Shown here: positions 1 through 9,895 of the stretch, piece by piece
Layout: the number at the start of each line of letters is the position of its first letter
Numbering within the stretch: position 1 is the first letter of the stretch
IMG/VR virus record: IMGVR_UViG_3300017744_000113
Location: 1-26,690 of that record
Direction: 5' to 3' (one strand)
Source: a virus
Length of the DNA stretch: 26,690 bases
Notes under the pieces: generated by a model
What the model was told of the DNA's origin: nothing
Database searches by the model: none
Seen by the model: the letters and a program-made list of their open reading frames with translations, nothing else
Translations under genes and position numbers: made by a program

Positions 1-1395
1 CCAAGACATGGAAAGACAGAACTTCTTATACACTTTGCTGTATATCAAATATGCAAAAACCCTAACACAAGAATTATGTGGGTAGGTGGTAACGAAGACA
101 TTGCTAAGAACGCTATGGGTTCTGTTATTGACCAGTTAGAGTTTAACGAATTATTAATAGAAGAGATATGTGGACCAGGCATTAAGTTTAAACCTAAAAC
201 TAAATCTGCTAAGTCTTGGTCACAAAGTGGTTTTACTGTTGGTACGAGAACGGTTACTGGTATCAAGAGTCCGACTATGGTAGGCATTGGACGTGGTGGT
301 AAAATCTTATCACGTGACTGCGACATAATTATTGCAGATGACATTGAAGACCACAGCTCTACAATGCAACCTGCATCAAGAGAGAACACCAGAAACTGGT
401 GGACTACAACACTGTCTAGTCGTAAAGAGGAACATACAGCTATGGTTACTATTGGTTCACGACAACACTATGACGATATATATTCACATCTTTTAGATAA
501 CGAATCTTGGACAACACAAGTCGAAGAGGCACATGACACAGCTTGTGTTAAAACAGATTGGGAAGAACAAGACCATAAAGATTGTATGTTGTGGGCAAGT
601 AAACGTACATACAAATGGTTAATGGATAGAAAACGTGCAGCAGAAACTACAGGTGGTAGAGCTATATACGAAATGGTATATCTTAATGTTGCAATGCCAG
701 AAGGTTTAACTTTGTTTAGTCGAGAAGAAATAGAATCATGTCGTGACCAGAAGAGGGACATAGGGCAGATACCTAGAGGCACACGCCTTATTGCAGGACT
801 TGACCCTGCCTCAACTGGTTATCAAGCTGCATTTTTATGGGCGTATGGTCCTGCTGACGGCATTATGTATATGGTAGATATGTCAAACAATTTAGGTGGT
901 GGTATTCCAGAAGCTCTCAGTGTAATGAAAGACTGGTGGAAAAAATATAATTGTTCGCATTGGGTTATAGAAGAAAACGGTTTTCAAAAAGCTATACGAC
1001 AAGATAAATCTATACGTGATTTTGCCTCACAACATGGTATATTTCTAGAAGGACATGAAACGTACTCTAATAAGTTTGACCCTATTTTTGGTGTTACTGC
1101 TATGCGACCTGCGTTTCAAGAAGGTATAATTAATTTACCATACATGGGCTTTGAAGCTCAAGAAAAGGTAAACTTATATACAAGTCAGTTAGTGTATTTT
1201 AGTTCTGCTAAAAACAAAAGCAAGACAGTAGGTACAAAGACTGATATTGTTATGGCTAGTTGGTTTCCAATGAGAGCAATTAGACGTATGCAAAAAGAAC
1301 GATTAGCTGAACTAAGTACAGATTACGAACCTAGTTTTGCTAACTACGAAGCAACAGATTTTGACGAAGGAATATGGGATAGAAAACGATGGTAA
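1..1395 (+). CDS. terL: Terminase large subunit, 5'-truncated by window edge
   Basis: This is the packaging motor ATPase and nuclease that cuts concatemeric phage DNA and pumps it into the prohead through the portal. The reading frame is open from base 1, so the true start lies upstream; 464 residues are visible. The first residues, PRHGKTEL, are the Walker A loop. A Walker B motif (IIIADD) ends at fragment residues 113-114. The RNase H-like nuclease acidic residues are visible as D268 (in GLDPAS), E324/E325 (in VIEENG) and D415 (in DIVMASW). Order and spacing fit the terminase family well. The stop overlaps the portal start by 7 bases, the usual terL-portal order. Only the N-terminal part before the ATPase loop is missing. 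Confidence 0.95.
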   Translation, partial: PRHGKTELLIHFAVYQICKNPNTRIMWVGGNEDIAKNAMGSVIDQLEFNELLIEEICGPGIKFKPKTKSAKSWSQSGFTVGTRTVTGIKSPTMVGIGRGGKILSRDCDIIIADDIEDHSSTMQPASRENTRNWWTTTLSSRKEEHTAMVTIGSRQHYDDIYSHLLDNESWTTQVEEAHDTACVKTDWEEQDHKDCMLWASKRTYKWLMDRKRAAETTGGRAIYEMVYLNVAMPEGLTLFSREEIESCRDQKRDIGQIPRGTRLIAGLDPASTGYQAAFLWAYGPADGIMYMVDMSNNLGGGIPEALSVMKDWWKKYNCSHWVIEENGFQKAIRQDKSIRDFASQHGIFLEGHETYSNKFDPIFGVTAMRPAFQEGIINLPYMGFEAQEKVNLYTSQLVYFSSAKNKSKTVGTKTDIVMASWFPMRAIRRMQKERLAELSTDYEPSFANYEATDFDEGIWDRKRW

Positions 1396-3152
1396 AGTCT
1401 AAAGACGAACTTTATGACAGAATAGATTATTTAAGAAACATAAATCAAAACGGTATGATGGACAGAGCTAGAATACGTGACATCCTCAATGGTGGAGAAG
1501 AAGCAGTACGAGCATTACTTGGAGAGAAATCTAGTTTAGATTTTCACGAGTTACCTGCACCGAATATGTTTTTATCAGCACTAGAACGATTTGCACAAAA
1601 GCTAGGTAGAAGTCCTGATTTAAAAATAGACGTTATTAATGCTAAAGATTCAGAACGAGCTAAAAAGAAATCAGAAAAACTAGAACGTATTGTAGGTGCA
1701 TACGATGATATGCAGAAACTACATTTACAACTACCACAGATAGGCAGATGGTTGCCTGGCTATGGTTTTGTTGTATGGGTTATTAATACTAAGTATGACA
1801 AAGACAACAATCCATATCCTTGTGCAATGTTACGAGACCCTTTTACTTGTTATCCAGGACCGTTTGGCAATGACCAACAACCAAAAGATTTAGCAATCAT
1901 TACTAGAGTTCCTTTATCTTCTTTAATAGAACAATACCCAGAACATAAAAATGCAATTATTGGAGACAATAACGAAGATGCTAATGACATGTCTAGTCTT
2001 TACTACAACAGTGGAGAAGCTAGTTGGTCAAATCAAAATGGCGATGGCAAAGTTGTTGTTGAGTATATGGATGATGATGGAACATATATATTTTTACCAG
2101 AAGGTAGAAAGATTATAGACTTTATTCCTAACCCACTAACCAGTGGTCCTATGTATGTTATAGCAAAAAGATTTGCCTTTGACCAAATGCAAAGTCAGTT
2201 TCAACATGTTATAGGTTTAATGGCTAACATGGCAAAAATAAATATTCTTGGAACTATTGCTATGGAAGATGCAGTGTTTACAGAAACAAATATAGTCGGA
2301 GAGATAGAATCAGGTAAATATCGTAAAGGTAGATTTGCTGTAAACTATTTAGCTCCAGGCTCACAAGTTTCTAAACCTGTAAACAATCTCCCATATCAAT
2401 TATTTCAACAAGTAGATAGATTAGAACGACACTTACGACTTGGTTCTGCATATCCAGTATCTGATGATGGACAATCTCCTAACAGTTTTGTAACTGGTAG
2501 AGGATTAGAAGAGTTAGGACAATCTGCATCTATGCACGTTAGAGAGTATCAAGTAATACTTAGAGATGCGTTGCAAGAAGTAGATGCTAAACGATTAGAG
2601 TTTGACGAAACTATGTATCCTAATAAAAGAAAACCTATTGCAGGTATGCACAATGGAACAGCATATAAAGAAACCTATACTCCTAGTTCAGATATTTCTG
2701 AAATGTATAAGACACGTAGAGTGTATGGAGTTATGGCAGGGTTTGATGAACCACAAAAAGTTATTACTGGATTGCAATTAAAACAACAAGGTATTATTGA
2801 CACACAAACATTGCAAGAAAACTTAGACGGTCTAGATAATATTACAAACATACAAAATAGAATTAACTCTGAAAAAGCAAAGAACGTATTGTTTGAATCA
2901 TTAATGGCACAAGCAGCACAAGGTAACCCTAAAGCTACTATGGCAGCAGCAGAGATACGAAAGAATCCTGCACAAATGACAAAGATACTAGATAAATTTT
3001 ATACAGCAGAAGAAGAAACAAGTCCTGAAGAAGAAGCAGTTATTGGTGGACCACAAGGTCCAGTAGGTCCACAAGGACCACAAGATATTGCTTCTGTCTT
3101 AGCAGGATTAGCAGGTGGTCAGCCACCACAACCAGGAGGTCCAGTTGGCTAG
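1389..3152 (+). CDS. Portal protein
   Basis: This is the likely dodecameric portal at the capsid vertex, through which DNA is packaged and ejected. The 587-residue length, position directly after the terminase, and composition (helical N-terminus, a central RDPFTCYPGP segment, then a long helical C-terminal half) fit phage portals. The C-terminus is unusual. After an acidic stretch (EEETSPEEEA) it carries a short collagen-like run of GPQ/GPV triplets at about residues 553-565, then a Pro/Gly-rich end. The start ATG overlaps the terminase stop. The family call rests on context and general pattern, not on a single diagnostic motif. Confidence 0.85.
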   Translation: MVKSKDELYDRIDYLRNINQNGMMDRARIRDILNGGEEAVRALLGEKSSLDFHELPAPNMFLSALERFAQKLGRSPDLKIDVINAKDSERAKKKSEKLERIVGAYDDMQKLHLQLPQIGRWLPGYGFVVWVINTKYDKDNNPYPCAMLRDPFTCYPGPFGNDQQPKDLAIITRVPLSSLIEQYPEHKNAIIGDNNEDANDMSSLYYNSGEASWSNQNGDGKVVVEYMDDDGTYIFLPEGRKIIDFIPNPLTSGPMYVIAKRFAFDQMQSQFQHVIGLMANMAKINILGTIAMEDAVFTETNIVGEIESGKYRKGRFAVNYLAPGSQVSKPVNNLPYQLFQQVDRLERHLRLGSAYPVSDDGQSPNSFVTGRGLEELGQSASMHVREYQVILRDALQEVDAKRLEFDETMYPNKRKPIAGMHNGTAYKETYTPSSDISEMYKTRRVYGVMAGFDEPQKVITGLQLKQQGIIDTQTLQENLDGLDNITNIQNRINSEKAKNVLFESLMAQAAQGNPKATMAAAEIRKNPAQMTKILDKFYTAEEETSPEEEAVIGGPQGPVGPQGPQDIASVLAGLAGGQPPQPGGPVG

Positions 3153-3351
3153 TCCAGAACAAGAACTTAAAAAACAATTTTATGACATAGTTAATGGAGA
3201 AGATTGGGATGACATGGGTTTTCCTGAACGTCCACAAACACAAGTACAAGAAGGAGATGTACCATTAGGAGATATACTTATACCTACTCCTATTCCTGGT
3301 GTATGGATACACTTAAACTTAAGTTTCGAAATAGAGGATGACACATGGTAA
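3145..3351 (+). CDS. Small hypothetical protein, probable TTG start
   Basis: A 68-codon acidic protein of unknown function. I prefer the TTG at 3145 because a strong Shine-Dalgarno AGGAGG lies at 3134-3139, five bases upstream, and because the start sits across the portal stop (TTGGCTAG), which suits translational coupling. An in-frame GTG at 3115 would add ten residues inside the portal gene but has no comparable ribosome binding site. The protein contains no cysteine and no visible domain. The next gene overlaps its last 7 bases. Its place between portal and internal proteins suggests a virion or assembly role, but this is inference. Confidence 0.6.
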   Translation: MASPEQELKKQFYDIVNGEDWDDMGFPERPQTQVQEGDVPLGDILIPTPIPGVWIHLNLSFEIEDDTW

Positions 3352-3641
3352 GAAAAAAAAAGATAGAAGTTCCTACTAGAGCAGAAGGCGACCCAACAGG
3401 TCAGACACAAATGTTACAAGAACAAATAGATGCAGTGTCTCCAGGACAAGAAATAGCACAACCTACTCCACAAGTTGCTACACCACAACCTGTACAGGAT
3501 ATCTTTGCTACACCTACACAAAAACCACAAGAAGCAGGTAACGTTACTGGGGATGAGACAATGTTTACTGCACAAAATGACATAGAAATTGTTAAACAAA
3601 TCTTATTGGAGAAATTTCCCACATTAACAAGTAGGTTCTAA
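3345..3641 (+). CDS. Small Pro/Gln/Thr-rich hypothetical protein
   Basis: A 98-residue protein that begins with a basic patch (VRKKKIEVP). It continues as a low-complexity Pro/Gln/Thr-rich, probably disordered stretch at about residues 25-70 and ends in a short helix (DIEIVKQILLEKFP). I do not recognise a family. Its ATG overlaps the upstream stop, and its own TAA shares a base with the ATG of the giant gene (TAATG). A disordered linker plus helix could be a small scaffold-like or chaperone-like partner of the giant protein, but nothing in the sequence proves this. Confidence 0.6.
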   Translation: MVRKKKIEVPTRAEGDPTGQTQMLQEQIDAVSPGQEIAQPTPQVATPQPVQDIFATPTQKPQEAGNVTGDETMFTAQNDIEIVKQILLEKFPTLTSRF

Positions 3642-6600
3642 TGGCTTCATATTACTTGAAGTGGGGAGAAGAAAGATTAGAAGAAGCTAATCAACTAGCA
3701 GCAGAAGAACAAGCTCTTGCCGTACAAAAAGATATGCTTGGCGATGAAGGCATAGATGCACTAGCTAACAAAACAGAAACATTTAAAGCTATGAATCCAT
3801 TCGAAACAGATGATTTAGCTATTGCTTCTGCAACTATGAACTTAACAACTCAGCAATATCAACAGCTATATATGCAAACTAAACCTATTGAATATACCTA
3901 TGCAAGTGGAGAAACATCTCCTACTGTAGAATTTTCTAAAAAGTTTTTTAACAGAATAAAAGATGGTGTAAATAACACAAAAGAAATACAGAGACAAACA
4001 CAGTTAGATTTATTTGGAGAAGCACAACTAAGAAAAAGTACTGTTATTAATGCAGCCTTACTAACACTTAACAGTTTGTTCGAAAGTATCGGTACGCAGT
4101 TTGTCAATAATATTGGTATAGAACAGAAAGCATATCAAGCTGAATGGGCAGCAAGTAAAGGTTTAGACATAGACAAAGACTTTGCACGATACGTAGGAGA
4201 CAAAGATACAGATAAAAATGAAATACCTTTAGGTATAAAAATTAAATCATTTGCTGCAGGTGTAGGTTCGTTTTCTGAAAACTTTGACAGAACACAAAGA
4301 AACTTTATAAATTCTCTTATTAATAAAGAAGCAGCGACAGAAGCACCATACATATCAGATAGAGCTAGAAACTTTTTAATGAGTAAAAATTTAGTTGATG
4401 ATTTAGGTTATCCTATGTTGCAACAAACAGATTTAGAAGCAATAGAAGAAGCATTTCCAGATGTGTTATCTGAACAAATAAAATTAAAAACTGGTGGTAT
4501 AGAAAGAAAATTAACACTTAACGAAGCTGTAGAAGTGTACACAGAATCATTTAACGAAGTACTTAGTTCTGGTAGCTCTGAAGGTTTAGCAGGATGGTTC
4601 GGTCGTGGTAAATATTTAGAAGAAGCAGAACAAACACGAGAAGGTTTTAAAAAAGCTAGTGTTGCATCAAACTTTGGAGACTTAGTTAGGTATACATTAA
4701 CTGGTTCATTGTCTGGAGAGTACAGTCCTAAAATGGCAGTCCGTACAGAAATACAAGATGAAGCAGATACTAATTTATTTTTATTACAGTCAGCATACGA
4801 CTTAGGACAAATTACAAAAGATGATTACGAAGTTGCTAAACAAAAAGTTGAAGAACTAGAACAAGAACAACTTAGTGATATGGAGTTTGACCCTAAGCAT
4901 GGTTTCAATGCTTGGATTGGTTTTACTTCTAATCTATATGCAATGGCAAAAACAGACCCTTTTCTTATGGCATCAAGAGGAGTAGGTGCAGGTGGTAGAG
5001 CCGTAGCCAGTGAAGAAGTGTTAACTGGAGTTGGCAAACAATTAGATGAACACTTACAAGCAGGAGGAACTGCTGCAGATTTTTTTGCTAACGGACAAGA
5101 TGATGCAATCAGAATACTTTCTGATAAAGTTGCTGAGTTAGCACAAGCAGATGCACCATTGTTTACAGAACTAACACTTAGAGGATTTAGTCCTGAAGTA
5201 GCTTTTCGCATAGTAGATAATCCTAAAAACAATCCACAAGGATATTTTGATATTATAAAAAATTCTTTAACTAAAGGTTATATATCTGACATACGTGTTA
5301 ACGGTAAAATGAATACAGCAGCTAAAGACGTACACTTACAACCAAAAGTATTTAGCGATAACTTTCTTGATAACATAGCTGACACCATGACAGGCGATAC
5401 TATAACTGCTAACTACATTAGAGGTGGTGGTGTTAAAGATAAAGGTAGGATAAGAACAGCTACATCAAGTATTAAAGATATTTTCTTAGGTTCTGATGTT
5501 AGGTTGCCTTCAAGACCGTTTGCATATCTAACAGACACTTCACGTTCAGTAGATACGTTTACTAAAACAGGAAGAATGATGAGTATACCTACACCTGTTA
5601 TAGAAGATTTGTCTAAACAGTTTTATGTAGCAATACAAAACAAACAATATAAATTAGCACAGAGTATTTATTATGACGAATTAATTATGCGAGAAGGTGC
5701 TATACAACTTAAAGCAGTGTTTGGTTTGTCAGACGCAGAGTTACAAGATTTTTTCCAAAACAATTTAGACGACGTAAGAGGATTTACTGACCAGGGTAAA
5801 ACATATAGAGCAGCACAAAATTCTAAATTTTATGAAGAAGGTTTTGTAGACCCTTTAACTAGAGCACAGTATGCTGACCAGATTATTAACGAAGAAGAGT
5901 TAGCACAATGGTCACAGAAATCTATAGGGCTAGCAGGACAAGCTATGGACTTGACTATTAACATACCTGATTTACGTGCCACGTTAAGACATACTGGTAT
6001 TAGAAAAAGACTTAGAAATAAATTAGTAGGTTCTCAACAGGTAGATGAAAGCGTAGCTCTAATTAGAGCAGAAGCAGATAAAGGAACAAAGGGTACTTTC
6101 TTTGACCCAGATACTCCATTAGGTCAAATAACTAAAGATGCTTTTTCTGATTTACCAGATGAATCATTCTTGTATAAAAAATTAGTGATGGATGTACCAT
6201 CTCGTGCAGAAGATATAACTTTTGGTTTAATATCAAGAGTATGGATGCCCCTACAGTTAATAACACGTATTGCATTTCCACTTAAAATAACTACAGACGG
6301 TATGTTGCGAGTATCTACAAAAGGTTTAGCTTCTATATTTAGAGACCCTGCAGAATACATGAAGATGATATTTAATGACCCTGACGGTCTTATGATACGT
6401 TACTTGGAGACTAAAGGTATTGATGTAACTCCTCTTACAAGTTTGCGTGGACCTTTTAGAGTTACTAAACCAATTGAAGGTGGTAAGTTGTCAGAAAAAT
6501 TGCCACTTAAATATAGAAAATCATTAGGTGCTTTGACAGAAGGTAATTCAGAATTTGGTGTACCAGAAGTTAGAGACCTGTATGAAAGAGACCCTAAGTT

Positions 6601-9600
6601 TACTTCTGTCTTTAGAAAAGATAATGGTAAATACGTTGACGTACAAAAAACAGTAAAAAAGAATGTAGCACAAACAGATGGAAGTACATTAGCTTTTAAA
6701 TTAAATGATGACTATATAGAAACGTATATTGATTATTTAGTTACTCAAATGGCACATGACCCATTTATGCCTATAGTTGCAGGTGCTATGAGACAGGGAT
6801 TGTCTGATGCTGATATTGTAAAAGCAATACAAAATAATAAATATTTAATGGATGAGATAGCTTCTTTAAATAGGAAAATTATGTCAAGACAAAACGTTGA
6901 TGGTAGAGCATCAAACATAGTTGTAATTAGAAACGATAAAGATTTTTTAGACTTTGTTAAACATCATCGTATGACTATTAATAACTTTACAGGAGCATCT
7001 GATGATTTAATTAATGTTATAGCTCAAGGTAAAGTTGGAAAAGTTGACATACGTGATTTTGAAGTATTAAGAACTATGAACTCACAAAGTGTTAAGAATA
7101 CATTGACACCACTCATAAATAGAAATGCAGAAAACTTACCAACTACTGTACCTGGCATAGAAAAAGTAAGTCCTAAAGGAATGATAAGTAAATTTAAAGC
7201 ATTTACTGACGCATTGTTTTTTACAGTAGGTCAGTCAGAAGCAGCACTTGTTCGTATACCTACATTCAAACAAGCGTACTTACATTACATAGATGCCAAC
7301 ATGGTGTTTGCACAAAGAAACGCATTAGCAGATATGTTAAAAAATCATTATGACCCTAACGTACCAGTTAACCTATCAGATGATTTAGTTAAAAAAGCTA
7401 AGAGATTATTAGATGACAAACGTTTAGACCAAGATGAAATAGATAATGTAATGACTAAAGTAGTTAAGCAGTCTGTAACTCAAAAAGATGACGGTCTAAC
7501 ATTAGTTGCTTATCATGCAGATGGTATTCACACACCAAGAATATTAGGTGCAACAACTAAACATCAGTTAGAACTAAATGTAAATTTACAGAACGCAGAA
7601 AGAACAGCATACACTACAGACAAAAACATTGCCAACATAAGACTAGGCGATGAAAATACTAAGATTGGTTCGTACTACTCCAATGTAAACAAACAAGAAG
7701 TAGTTGTTAACGGTAAGTTATTAACAGAACAGAAAGCATCTTTGCGTATAGTGTTAAGAGAAACATACGGTGCTAATACTAAAAAAGATATAGATGCTGT
7801 ATTAAAAGATTTTGAAACATATCTAAAAGAAAACCCAACACCTAGTGTTAAAGAGTTAAGAACACAATTAAAACTAGGCAACATGAAATATGAAGATGTT
7901 GTAACACTAGCACAACGTGGTGGGTTGCAATCTTTCTTAGATGAGAAAACAGGTAAGTTTATAATTAACAATCCTAAACAAAGTCCTATTGTACAAGAAC
8001 TGACAGAAGTAGATTATCACACAATGTTAGATAGAGCTGATGTCAGAGCAGACATAACAAGAAACATGACATACGATGATTTAGATAGAAGAGCAGCAGA
8101 AGCAGCATTTGAAATACACAACAGATTGTTATACAACTTACTTGAAAGAGGTTATGTTGCTGAAGCATACAGAGTAGGATTACCATTCTTTGAAGCGTAT
8201 AGAGAAGTTCTTGGTCGATGGTTTCAATTAGGAACTACAAACACTAGAGCTGCAGCACAAGTTGCATTTGCATATAGAAAAGGCGTAGAAGAAAATATTA
8301 TCTATACAGATAGTTTTGGAGAAAATTATTTAATTATGCCTGTTGGTGGCACACCTCTAGAATCTTATGTACAAAGTGGTGGAGAAGGATTGTGGACAGA
8401 TGACATGAGTATTGATGAAAGTGGAATTATACTTAAAAGAAGTTTTCCTACATCAGCATTAGGCGTTGCAGGTGGTGGATTGTTTCCACCATTAGGACCA
8501 GTTGTAGCTATACCTGTAGGTTTATTAACAGCAGACAATCCAGAAGCAAGAAGAGTATTAGAGAGAACTATATTTCAATTCGGTTTACCGTTTGAAGGTG
8601 GTGCAGGAGATTTAAAAAGTTTTGTTGGAGAAGTGTTACTTGAAGAAACGTTACCTGCTACAGGTAAAAATATACTTAACTCAGTTGCTTCTAAGTTAGG
8701 CTTCACAGGTTTAGATGAAGACTTGTATTTATTAGCTACTACACAATCAACACAAATAGCTTCTATATTATTTCCAGAAGATGTACAAGACCCAGAATTT
8801 TTATTTGATAAAGCTGCAATTATAAGAGATAACATTTATCAGATAAAAGCGTGGGACAGAAACATTAACCCATTAGTACCAAAGATGAATGTTTTGTATA
8901 GAGCAGACTTAGAAGATAGCACGTTTCAAGAATGGTATGGAACAGAAGGCGAAAGCAGTGGATTAGTTTGGAACAGTTTTGTAGAGTTATCTGTTATACA
9001 TAGTTTTTGGAGAGACATTAAAACAGAGTATGCAACAACTATGGGTGTTAAAGAAGCAGACTTTCAGGCAACTAAAGACCTTGTAAGGTTTTTAGGATTA
9101 GATAAGTATTCTTTAGAAGATAGTTTTACTTCTGCTTCAATGCAAGTTAAAGGCAAATCAATTACTGAATCAGGTAAACTACCAAGAACAAAACCAGAGT
9201 ATGATTTCTATTTAGAAAATCCAGAACTATTCGCTGACATTGGTGGCAATGCTTTATATTTCTTTGAAGGTCTTGGACAAGGAGAAGTTGATTTCTCAGC
9301 TTATGGTGCGTTAAAAGGAATGGGTATGGTAACTCCTTTAACTCAAGAAGAGTTTTATTACAGAAGTGCAACCTATGCAGCATCAATAGTAGAACGTGCA
9401 GCTAAAGCAGAGAAAAAAAGAAAACATGAAGAAGGAGAGATACAAGGAAGTTTACAAGCTGAAATGGCAAAAGTAGATATTGTCTTAGCAAAAATGTTTC
9501 CTTTAGCTTATGGAGACCCTGTAACAAAAGCAGGAGAGTTAGCTAAGCTACCAGGTTATCAAACTACAGAAGGTGGAGACCGTTCTGCAAATGCAGAGTT

Positions 9601-9895
9601 AATAACTAAAGCTGTTAATGACCCTATGTATGCAGACTTTCCTATAACACCTGTAATAAAAGAGTATACAGATTACAGAGATGATGTATTAGAAGGTGTA
9701 AGAATTGGACAAAAAAAAGTTACAAAAGAAGACGCAGCGTTGTGGGTAGCAAATACTAACAGTGCAAAAGCACAAGCAATAAGAGATTTGTTATATCAGA
9801 AAGCATCAGAGATTATAGTAAAAGAACCTATGTTTGGTGTAGTCTTTGAAGAAGTGTTCTATAATGAAGTAGTTAAGTATGGAGTTGAAAATTAA
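3641..9895 (+). CDS. Giant (2084-aa) putative internal virion / ejection protein
   Basis: This is the largest gene of the window, an uninterrupted 2084-codon frame. It is mostly predicted helix, rich in Lys, Glu and Gln, and has no cysteine at all. I see no catalytic motif. A Gly/Pro-rich hydrophobic segment at about residues 1600-1630 (GVAGGGLFPPLGPVVAIPVG) could insert into a membrane, and the segment around residues 860-900 is also rather hydrophobic. Size and position in a block with a lysozyme-like gene fit the large internal proteins that podoviruses such as T7 eject ahead of their DNA. A tape-measure protein is the alternative, but no tail tube or tail-chaperone genes are visible. Both ends are TAATG junctions. 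Gene call is certain; function is inferred. Confidence 0.75.
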   Translation: MASYYLKWGEERLEEANQLAAEEQALAVQKDMLGDEGIDALANKTETFKAMNPFETDDLAIASATMNLTTQQYQQLYMQTKPIEYTYASGETSPTVEFSKKFFNRIKDGVNNTKEIQRQTQLDLFGEAQLRKSTVINAALLTLNSLFESIGTQFVNNIGIEQKAYQAEWAASKGLDIDKDFARYVGDKDTDKNEIPLGIKIKSFAAGVGSFSENFDRTQRNFINSLINKEAATEAPYISDRARNFLMSKNLVDDLGYPMLQQTDLEAIEEAFPDVLSEQIKLKTGGIERKLTLNEAVEVYTESFNEVLSSGSSEGLAGWFGRGKYLEEAEQTREGFKKASVASNFGDLVRYTLTGSLSGEYSPKMAVRTEIQDEADTNLFLLQSAYDLGQITKDDYEVAKQKVEELEQEQLSDMEFDPKHGFNAWIGFTSNLYAMAKTDPFLMASRGVGAGGRAVASEEVLTGVGKQLDEHLQAGGTAADFFANGQDDAIRILSDKVAELAQADAPLFTELTLRGFSPEVAFRIVDNPKNNPQGYFDIIKNSLTKGYISDIRVNGKMNTAAKDVHLQPKVFSDNFLDNIADTMTGDTITANYIRGGGVKDKGRIRTATSSIKDIFLGSDVRLPSRPFAYLTDTSRSVDTFTKTGRMMSIPTPVIEDLSKQFYVAIQNKQYKLAQSIYYDELIMREGAIQLKAVFGLSDAELQDFFQNNLDDVRGFTDQGKTYRAAQNSKFYEEGFVDPLTRAQYADQIINEEELAQWSQKSIGLAGQAMDLTINIPDLRATLRHTGIRKRLRNKLVGSQQVDESVALIRAEADKGTKGTFFDPDTPLGQITKDAFSDLPDESFLYKKLVMDVPSRAEDITFGLISRVWMPLQLITRIAFPLKITTDGMLRVSTKGLASIFRDPAEYMKMIFNDPDGLMIRYLETKGIDVTPLTSLRGPFRVTKPIEGGKLSEKLPLKYRKSLGALTEGNSEFGVPEVRDLYERDPKFTSVFRKDNGKYVDVQKTVKKNVAQTDGSTLAFKLNDDYIETYIDYLVTQMAHDPFMPIVAGAMRQGLSDADIVKAIQNNKYLMDEIASLNRKIMSRQNVDGRASNIVVIRNDKDFLDFVKHHRMTINNFTGASDDLINVIAQGKVGKVDIRDFEVLRTMNSQSVKNTLTPLINRNAENLPTTVPGIEKVSPKGMISKFKAFTDALFFTVGQSEAALVRIPTFKQAYLHYIDANMVFAQRNALADMLKNHYDPNVPVNLSDDLVKKAKRLLDDKRLDQDEIDNVMTKVVKQSVTQKDDGLTLVAYHADGIHTPRILGATTKHQLELNVNLQNAERTAYTTDKNIANIRLGDENTKIGSYYSNVNKQEVVVNGKLLTEQKASLRIVLRETYGANTKKDIDAVLKDFETYLKENPTPSVKELRTQLKLGNMKYEDVVTLAQRGGLQSFLDEKTGKFIINNPKQSPIVQELTEVDYHTMLDRADVRADITRNMTYDDLDRRAAEAAFEIHNRLLYNLLERGYVAEAYRVGLPFFEAYREVLGRWFQLGTTNTRAAAQVAFAYRKGVEENIIYTDSFGENYLIMPVGGTPLESYVQSGGEGLWTDDMSIDESGIILKRSFPTSALGVAGGGLFPPLGPVVAIPVGLLTADNPEARRVLERTIFQFGLPFEGGAGDLKSFVGEVLLEETLPATGKNILNSVASKLGFTGLDEDLYLLATTQSTQIASILFPEDVQDPEFLFDKAAIIRDNIYQIKAWDRNINPLVPKMNVLYRADLEDSTFQEWYGTEGESSGLVWNSFVELSVIHSFWRDIKTEYATTMGVKEADFQATKDLVRFLGLDKYSLEDSFTSASMQVKGKSITESGKLPRTKPEYDFYLENPELFADIGGNALYFFEGLGQGEVDFSAYGALKGMGMVTPLTQEEFYYRSATYAASIVERAAKAEKKRKHEEGEIQGSLQAEMAKVDIVLAKMFPLAYGDPVTKAGELAKLPGYQTTEGGDRSANAELITKAVNDPMYADFPITPVIKEYTDYRDDVLEGVRIGQKKVTKEDAALWVANTNSAKAQAIRDLLYQKASEIIVKEPMFGVVFEEVFYNEVVKYGVEN

